From Blumeriella jaapii (taxonomy: Eukaryota > Ascomycota > Leotiomycetes > Helotiales > Drepanopezizaceae): 64,000 nt of DNA. This document shows positions 56,190 through 64,000 of the stretch, in pieces. Every line of letters starts with the position of its first letter. Position 1 is the first letter of the stretch. Made by a program: the position numbers and the translations under genes. The DNA lies in the NCBI GenBank assembly GCA_009599575.1, contig VWND01000010.1:1198501-1262500 (forward strand). Direction: 5' to 3'. Below the pieces are notes generated by a model. It had not been told where the DNA came from. It saw only the letters and a program-made list of their open reading frames with translations, and made no database searches.

Positions 56190-58351
56190 TGAAGGTTCCG
56201 GTCCGCACTGCTATCATTCTTGTACTATTCCTGCCCGATCTTTATCCCCTCCGTTCTGCGGCTGATGTTGGGGTGATATGAACCGGACGGGGATGGTCTT
56301 GGCTGAGATGGAATGAGAGCGTGTTGTTTTGCTCGAAAATGTTTTGTCATGGAATTAGAAGCAAGAAGCAGGCTCGCGTATACCTTATCTTACGTACTTT
56401 ACCTAGCGTATCGTACCTAGCGTTCTCCCTGCCTGCCTAATCAATCGATCAATTGATTGAAAGATGTTCTTTTCACTAAGTCCGAAGCCACTTTTTTTCT
56501 TGTACTTTCCTCTTCTTCGAAACCTTTCACTTGTGCCTGCTTTCATCATATCTTTCGTGTGTATGGTTTCATGTTCTTAATGTATGTGTATATATAGAGT
56601 CAATCCTCCATGATTATCCCACCTCGCCACCCCCATCTCTTCCTCCCCTTCAAAATCAAATCAAAACCCAACCCAACCCAAACCGTACCAGCGATACGGA
56701 ATGATGACACCCACTGAAAATGGAAAGAAAAAAAATACGATAGAATAGGCACACACTGAGAGTGAAATCCCCCCCCCCCCCCCCCAAAGAGACAAGAAGA
56801 AAGCTTCGTGTTATTCAGTACGTGAATGGCCGTAACGTTGAAACAAGGGCTAAGAAAGAATCCGCATCAAGAAAGCTCACTAGCTTGCTATGGATGTGCA
56901 CAGCATGGAAATACAGCGGGTCTGCTTGTTGAAGTTTGGGAAATCGGTATTTTTTCATGGGATATCGTATGGTAGTAGGCTTGCAGAGAGAGAGTGGCTT
57001 AGATAGAGGAATTCGATATAAATCGGGGGATCTCGGTTTGCGGGACTGTGATCTAGTTTAACGCTTTACAAGAGGTCAAAAAAGTGTCTGGTGCCTACGG
57101 ATTCCGCGGGATTTGGATGGGGGGTATGGTGTGAAAACGTGGGAAATTAAACTTCGGAATGTCGAGCTCGATCGGCGCTTTTTTTGGGGGAGGGGGATGA
57201 ATGTTTGCTGAATGAGGAGAGGCTTACTGTAGATACAAATTCTTTGGCTCTTCCTCTCTCTCTATCTCTGCTATCAACCCAGTCAAAACCTAACAGACTT
57301 GGGCTCGGGGTAGATACATTATGCAGCCATGGTAAAGGTTTCCTAGGAGTTGGGCGTTAAATGACTTCCGTGGCAACCTTGGGAAATCAAGCAAGTCAAG
57401 CAAGTCAAGCAAGTCAAGCAAGTCAAGCAAGTCAAGCAAGTCAAGCAAGTCAAGCAAGTCAAGCAAGTCAAGCAAGTCAAGCAAGTCAAGCAAGTCAAGC
57501 AAGTCAAGCAAGTCAAGCAAGTCAAGCAAGTCAAGGCATTCCCGGCTCTCCCGGCTCGCTTCTTTTCCGCCTTTTCAGCGGCTCGGGATACCTGTTTTGT
57601 CTATTTACCGTACATACCTGCTCGCTTGCGATTGCTTGCTCACTTCCTGCTTTGCTTCATCGATTTCTCGCCTTGTTTTCTTCTGGCCTCTTTTCTATGT
57701 AATTTCTGCGTGCTTTTATCCCCGTCTCTTTTCTCATCCTTTCCGCTCTCTTCCTCGCCGCTTCCTTGCCGCCCACTTCCCACTTTCTCACACAATATCT
57801 CAAATGCGTTATAACATGAATAAGAGATAAAATGGAACGAGATGAGAGACGAGAAGGAGGGCCTCGTCATTCGGTTACATGATGAGTGACCCGTTTGAGT
57901 TCGAGTGTGAGAAAGGATTTGAGAGATGGTTAGTTCAAGTACCTTGCTGCTTGTGAATTTAGACGGGTGAGTAGGTAGGTTGGTAGGTAGGTAGGTAGGT
58001 AGGTGAGTGAGGTAAAAGAATCAATCACGATCTTATTAGATATCATTTTGAGCCTGTCTGCCTGTCTCCTACGAATGGCAGAAAGAAATGCCCTCCTCCT
58101 ACGTCTTCTACGTAGATGTAGATATCTACCTCTTGATTTTTCTCTGGGTCTTTAGATGTCTGCGCATCTGAGATCTCTTTCTCTCTCTTCCTTTCCAGAA
58201 TGGCTGGAAACGCCCGCTAAGTTCAGAAGCCCAAACCCAGTCACAACCCAACTCCCGTCCTTTCTTTTCTCGTCTGCGTACTCGTACATCCCTTACACCT
58301 TCTCCTCGACCCTTTCCCCATTGTCTATTCCGCGTCGGACTCTCCCACCCC
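56190..58351. other. Intergenic region between convergent genes, no gene supported
   Basis: Carries the 3' ends of the B56 and SNARE genes. Notable simple sequence: a C17 run at 56769-56785, the nonamer repeat at 57387-57535, GGTAGGTA repeats near 57970-58010. The frames across the nonamer encode Leu-Asp-Leu, Leu-Thr-Cys or Gln-Ala-Ser repeats and are not treated as genes. Confidence 0.55.
57387..57535. repeat. 9 bp tandem repeat (TCAAGCAAG)n
   Basis: About 16.5 copies, apparently perfect over 149 bp. The period is a multiple of three, so it stays open on both strands. Confidence 0.95.
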
Positions 58352-59177
58352 CTACAATATCAAAACCAGCACCAACAGCAGCACCAACACGAAGATCAAC
58401 ACCCCAATACAGCAACTACTCAACCCATCCTCATTAGCACGCACTACCTCGCCCATGCGCTTCATGCCCGTCTGTAGGCGGCCCCCGACCCGGTCTGCCA
58501 GCCCATCCACCACCTCCAGCATCTCGGCCTGCTCCTCGAGCTCGCGGCCCATGTGGTCCGCCTGCTGCCGCAGCGTGCCCACGGTACGGAACACACCCTC
58601 CAGGTCGCGATCCTGCTCCGCGAGCATGTGCTGCTGCTGCTGCTGCTCGAACTCCGCGGTGTAATCCATCGTCGCCTCCTCGCCCTCAATCCCGGACAGG
58701 CTTCCGCTGGTAGCATTAGATATCGATGTCGTGGTGGGGTTGTGGGCCAGCTCCTCCCGCATGTCCTCCAGCTCGCCGCCGACCTCGTCGACGAGCCGCT
58801 TGCGGCGCGCCACCTCCTCGATCTCGAGGCCGAAGCGGTAGGGGTCGCTCTGCACGGCTTGCACGCTCTCGACGAGGTCGGCGAGGTCTTCGGCTAGGGA
58901 GGAGAGCGCGCTGTCCAGCTCGGTACGCGCGGAGAGGAGCTCGGGGGAGGGGTTGTTGGGGTTGCTGGAGGGAAGGGCGCGGATGCGCAGGTAGGAGGTG
59001 AAGAGCGGGCGGGTCTGGAAGAGAGCGTGGAGGAGATCACTGGGGGTTTTGGGTGTTAGTCTTTAGATTTGTGATTTGTAGACGGTTGGTGAGAGGGAAG
59101 AGGGTGGGGTTGGGACAGGAAACGTCGTACGCTTGTACCTGGAGGAACGGATCCTCCTCGTTCGTCGAGGACATCAT
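58352..59177 (-). CDS. TLG1: Qc-SNARE Tlg1/syntaxin-6-like
   Basis: Two exons on the minus strand: 59177-59131 and 59039-58352 (intron 91 nt), 244 aa. The donor is GTACGA after GC, because only this restores EEDPFLQVQADLLHAL across the junction, the syntaxin-6 N-terminal motif. The N-terminal helical bundle includes DPYRFGLEIEEVARRKRLV; the Qc SNARE motif runs from LEGVFRTVGTLRQQADHMG to MKRMGEVVR with the central zero-layer Gln in EEQAEML, and a C-terminal membrane anchor starts at CCIGVLIFVLVLLLVLVLIL. Tlg1 acts in endosome-to-Golgi fusion, the same route served by the GARP complex, whose Vps54 subunit lies at the other end of this window. A second ATG follows directly at 59174. Confidence 0.92.
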
Positions 59178-62100
59178 CGTGGGCGTGTCGCCGTGCTGTA
59201 GCTTCTCGACCCTGTGGCCTGCAGTTTGCGCTCCTCTTCTTTATTCTCTTCTCTCCCCCCACCGTCCCCCGACGTTCGCGTTCACCCTCACGTCCCGGTC
59301 CCCGGTCCAGGTCTCTCGCTGTCCGTCGGGAGCGGGCCCTTTTCCGGCGGCGATAGCCCCTTTGCAAATCTTTCTGAAGCCTGGTCGCGCAATGGTCTGC
59401 AGAGGCGGTGGGCGGGAAGCACGAGTGTGTTGTTGTTGTTGTTCTTGTTGTTCTTGTTGTTGTTGTTGTTGTCGACGCGGTGGCAGGTTGTGAATGTGGG
59501 GAATTTGATTGTGGTGGTTGCGATTTGTACTTTGGTGGGTGGTGGTGGTGGTAATTTGTGTCCTGACTTGGGAAGCTTGATCCATCGAGTTCGGGATTCA
59601 ATGACTTGATATCACATCATCCATCTTCGTTTCCAGAAGAAGAATGGGAGTTATCATCATATTACCTCTATTTTCCTTACTCTTTCGCTCTCTCTCTCCC
59701 TCTAGCTTGCTTTCTTGCTTTCTTTCTCTTCACCCTCACTTCTTCATCTCTCTTCTTTTCATCTCTCTCTCTTCTCTTTTCATCTCTCTTCTCCTTCATC
59801 TCTCTTCTTGATTTCCATTCTTCCCTTCTCTTCTTCCATTCTTCCCTTCTCATCTTCTCTTCTTTCCCTTCTTCTCTTCTCTCCGCCCCATCCATCATCT
59901 TTGACATCTTCCTCCTGCGTATCTGCTTCTCCATTCACTCCACCCCCATCTAATGCCCCCTCCTCTTCTGCAAGTACCTACCGATAAGTTCCCTACACAC
60001 TTGCGTCGTCATCTTGACTTCCCCGACCGCGACTCGAAGAAATAATGGTTGCGGTCTCAGCCATCTACAGCAGCAGCAATACTTAATGGGCTGCATCATC
60101 ACCACCAACATCAACACATTACCAACACCAACATCGTTGCTGTCTGCATCGTGCAGTACGTGCGGTACGTACGGCCCTGGCAAAACGTCTCTCTTTCTTC
60201 CTCTCCACTTGCGGACCAGCAAGGGCATGATGCGGGAGGGGATGGTATCGTTCTTTAGCAATAAGCGAGCGAGCAAGCAAACGCAGCTACAATACGTGTC
60301 TATTTAATCACGAAATGCGATGCAATGCATTGCCATGCAGTGGACTCATGAGGAAATGGAAATCAGATCAGGTCAGATAAACAGGTGAGATCAAATGAGA
60401 ACCAATCACTTCATTGGCGAGCCAGCCAATCGTGCTACACTTTCTTTCGCGTAATATAGGTACGATTGAATTTCGATACGACATAGGTATGACATAGGTA
60501 CGATCGTTAAATACAATGGAAAGGAATTAAGATAGACAAAACAACAAATTCTACCATCCATCTATCCACTTTGTCGCGAGAAATGCGTTGAGTAGCGGTG
60601 GATCGTTTTTGTGGCGGGGATTGGTCTGATGATTGGGTAGCTTGGCCTTTCGAGATTCTCTATTTTTGAAGAGGGAGAAGGTAGGTAGGTACTTTTTTTA
60701 CACCATAATAAATCTGTAGAAGCCGGGCTAGGCTGAATAATGCCGTTCGAGATTTTCCGGAAGGGAGAAAGGGAGGGGAAGGGGGGTTCTAAGGCTACCT
60801 ACCTACCTTACTTGCTCGCTCATTCATTCGGTCGCTCGCTGCGTTTTTTTGTTTTGGTTTCCTGATTGACATCTAGCGGATAGCGAGTTTGCAACGCTAA
60901 GTAGGTAAAGAAAGCTCGAAATCGCCGGTGGAAAATATCTTTTCGAAGCCGCTTCCAATCGGTTGTCTAGATATGGCTTTTGCAAATTTTTTTCTTCAAT
61001 TGCAACGAAAGCTTTTCTTGAGTATTGCTGTAAGTCAAGCTCGCGACATCGTGGTCGCCGACGACCTTTCACCCCACAAGCGGCGCTTTTTATATACATT
61101 ATTTGTGTTACTGTATTCTTATGATCTGATCGCAGGCCAAAGACATAGATCGAAATCGATCTTGCACGTTGGAAAATTGAAGAACATTTACATACAGATA
61201 TACCAACATGCATGTGTACATATAAACGTATAAGCAATTAAGGAGATTGACGGTCAAGCCTGAGTAGGCATAGAAACGGGAACGGGACTAGTCTGGGTTA
61301 TAAATAAAAGGATGGAAAGGAAAGTTGGGCATTGGCGGAAGTCAAAGTGCGATTGGTGAGTGAGTAAGTAGGGTTGGGAATGAGGTCGGGATTGACTTGA
61401 CTCGACTTGATACATCTAGGCTAACCCAACGCAAAGCAACAACTAGCGAAATCCAACAATTCATCCCGTTTCCCGTCCGTCAACATCGGCTTTCTTACTA
61501 CAGCTGCTGGGTATAGGTAGATAAACTAGCAAACCTAGCTAAATGAATTAAATCAAAAAGAGAAGTACCGACTTGGTAAGTTAGCTGGTCTGTCTACAAG
61601 ATACTGTAGCTAGCTGGCTCTCGCTTAACTTATGAAAGACTGTCCTGCCAACCTGCTTATTTTACGGTCTGGGAGAACATCTGTCAAGGATAAGAAGAAA
61701 TGTTTCATCGAGGTACAGTATCTCGTCGCTCTCAAAGGGTTTGCTGATTCTTTTCAAAAAGACGAGGATGGATTTCGCTTGTTTCTTTCTTTCTTTGGAC
61801 CGATGAAGTTCGGAGGTGGGCAACGGTATTAACTTTCCTATCTTTCTAGAAACCATTGTTTTGTCTTGCTTCGGAATCGGAAAAGAGGATGCATGGATGA
61901 GAATACTTTTAGCTAGTTCTTTTTGTCGTTTGTACGAGGATTTAACCTTCGTGCTTTGCAATTATTCCAAGTCAGGCTTTTACCTATCCATTGATTTGAG
62001 AACTTCAGGGATAGTCGACGCTCTGTGACCGAGACCGAAACCGAGACTTGGGAAGTCACTTCCTTTGCCTTTCAGATAGCAGGCCGGCCGGCAAGGAGGG

Positions 62101-64000
62101 TGGGGGGGAGGATCAGAGATGTGAGTAAAAATACATGGGAGCTAGCAGCCTTCCCTTTACCAAGTACCTACTCAGAATCTCATCGAGACTCTGTTCCAAA
62201 ATTTATGCGCCCGCCACAATAGTACAGCGTATCAAGTAATAGCGTATCAAGTAAGGTATACTAGCCGGATGGTAGCTCACTCACCACGAACCGGTACCAT
62301 CACGTAACCACCCACTCCTTCGATCATCAAAACCTACGGCCCAATCGGTCGTCATTAACTCGGGTAAACTGCAGCCCAATCACACAAACTTATCCTGGTT
62401 GCCGAACCAAGTCATGCCGAGGGAACAGGGCGCGGGTCGGCGCGCCTGGCTCTTCACCCAGACGTCGCCAAGTGGTTATCGTCTATATATCAAGCGGTGA
62501 TATAACCTTAACCGCACTCAAGGTTAGGTCGGCCAGACCGAGAATGCGATGGCATGAGGCGAATTACCTCGTCCTGGAAGCTGATGAAGATCGGACGCAT
62601 AAGAACAAGAACGGAGCCTCGAGAGCCGTGAAAACGAAATAGTCGCAGCCGAAGACGGACTTGAGATCGGTTGTCACGACTGTTAGAAGGAAAGGATGAG
62701 TGACTAAAGGCCGAGAGTTCTGTAGGCTTCGTGTGTCGTCATCTCCGATGGCGAGGAGCTTGAATCTGGAAACGAGGGAGAAGTGTCAGGGGGGAGAGAA
62801 GGCAGTGAGGTTGATGAAAGTGGTTGATTGGGAGCAGATGGTAGTGGGATAGGCGCTAAGCTAGAAAGGATTGAAGAAGAGAGCTGAAGGAGAGCCTGGC
62901 AGGTGTGATTACGTATGCGGAACCACGTCCGGGGTATTAAAAGGAGGGTCCGGATTAAGACGAGGCGTGAGAGGGTGCGTTCTTGGGGCTGAGCGCAGAG
63001 AGAGGTTCTGATGACACCTTATTTCAAGGTTGTTGATGCTTGACTTGGGGCTCCCGAGGCTTTGGTAGTGTCAAGGAGCAGAAGGAATTGCTTAAAGAGA
63101 TGTAGAAGGGATCTGCAATATGCAAAAACTGGGGGCTGACTGGCGCTGTGGCTCCAAGCTAATATGTCGTCTTCTCACTCGCACAGGCTTCGGCCGGTGC
63201 CGTAGCCTACAATAGAGCTTTCCACCGTCTCTACAACCTTGAAAGCTAGCCAAGCTTTGGGCTATAGCCGTGGGCCTACGGTGTACGATGTACAATACAG
63301 TAGAGCTACAGAACACCAGCACGCTACAGATCCCAACTCTCCCCGTTCAGATAGCCGAGCCGAGTGTTGTTGTTGACATTCTTGTTCAAGCTCAGCATGA
63401 CATCAAGGTGGTGAAGGGCCACACGACCCACACGCCCTTCTCACCGTCACAACTCGGTCCACGCCAGTCATCGCCGGCCCCGTGTCTGCCATGCACGCCC
63501 TACAGTTCGATCACAGAACCTCCTGTACCGATCACGTGATACGCGATCCCCACGCCCTTCGAGCCAACACTTTCCGGTCAGACGCGGTTCCCGCGCCAGG
63601 AGCCTTCGTGGAGTCGAGAGCCGCCATCTTCATCACTCTCGCTACAGTTGCAAAGCCCGCAGAAAGATGTGCGGCTGCGGAACCTCGGGGTTCGAGCACC
63701 TTGATGGGCGAGTAAGTAAGTAAGCGCGCGACGTAGACACTTGAACATTTCTCCACCAAAACATCTTTTTCTGGGCTTCAAACTGCACTCATACCAGTCT
63801 CCGAACTTCGAACTCGTTTCGCGGCAAGGAGAAAAACAAATAGTGTGGCGAAGAGTGCTACTGTATGTACCCATGGACCTGCCTGCTTAGCGGTTCCTAT
63901 CGAAGCGGTGACACCTGTGGCAGTCCGTCCCAGACGACGGCTTCAACGCCATTGCGTCTCGCTCTCACGTGCAGTACTAGACTGTAGTGTACGTACTGTA
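59178..64000. other. Intergenic region, no gene supported
   Basis: 4.8 kb to the end of the window. The part next to the SNARE gene has TTGTTG repeats (59425-59475) and a long pyrimidine tract on the plus strand (about 59690-59890). From 60300 on there are GGTAGGTA/CTACCTAC words, AT-rich stretches near 61000-62000 and a more GC-balanced stretch from 62400, without any conserved domain I can see. A gene with unusual exons cannot be excluded in 62400-63900. Confidence 0.5.

Noticed and set aside
57290..57702. Long frames across the nonamer repeat
   Set aside because: They are a by-product of a period-9 tandem repeat open in several frames.
59690..59890. Ser/Leu/Phe-rich frames over the pyrimidine tract
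   Set aside because: They translate a TCTTC-type low-complexity tract; no domains and no start context.

Overview
This window comes from the nuclear genome of a filamentous ascomycete (Pezizomycotina). The support is direct: genes carry many short introns (about 46-180 nt) with GTRNGY donors and CTAAC/CTGAC-type branch sites, a free-standing 5S rRNA gene lies between protein genes rather than in an rDNA repeat, and the protein families are fungal (Pmp3, Cyk3, fungal rhodopsin-like receptor, DUF3431). I cannot fix the order or genus; a dothideomycete is only a guess.

Layout. 1-987 is the 3' end of a Vps54 (GARP tether) gene. 2536-4791 encodes an exonuclease-fold/RRM/RanBP2 zinc-finger RNA-binding protein. 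7537-9731 is an F-box protein. 11481-11599 (minus) is a dispersed 5S rRNA gene. 12470-17170 is a small metabolic block: a SnoaL/NTF2-fold protein tail-to-tail with the biotin carboxylase/biotin-carrier subunit of an acyl-CoA carboxylase, whose carboxyltransferase partner is transcribed divergently from a shared 238 bp promoter. Pmp3 (17892-18309) and signal peptidase subunit Spc3 (19018-19937) follow. 21878-28923 is a head-to-head pair of septation genes: a Sid1/SepL-like GCK kinase and the SH3/transglutaminase-like protein Cyk3. 31217-33785 is a multispanning membrane protein with a DUF3431-like end, and 34978-36577 (minus) a rhodopsin-like 7TM protein.

36578-45906 is a 9.3 kb AT-rich, gene-poor stretch with transposon debris and many copies of a short GTACTGTAC/GTACAGTAC motif. 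Genes resume with an unassigned type II membrane protein (45907-47316), a 2OG-Fe(II) dioxygenase (48318-49846, minus), TFIIIC subunit Tfc1/Sfc1 (50339-52631, minus), the PP2A B56 subunit Rts1/ParA (53939-56189) and the Qc-SNARE Tlg1/syntaxin-6 (58352-59177, minus). The last 4.8 kb shows no gene I can support.

The most interesting observation is the carboxylase pair. The alpha subunit ends in AKL, a canonical PTS1, and the beta subunit starts with a loose PTS2-like motif (R-L-x5-Q-L). Neither has an obvious mitochondrial presequence. Together they suggest a peroxisomal biotin-dependent acyl-CoA carboxylase, unlike the mitochondrial MCC and PCC. Other points: a five-copy 16 bp tandem array carrying TCACGTG E-boxes in the promoter between the two septation genes, a 538 bp Tc1/mariner deletion derivative, a perfect 41 bp-arm hairpin, a 5S gene with compensatory helix changes, and two likely GC-AG introns. 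Three conserved genes (Cyk3, DUF3431, B56) each break frame by exactly one base, two of them in G runs; this looks more like consensus error than gene decay.
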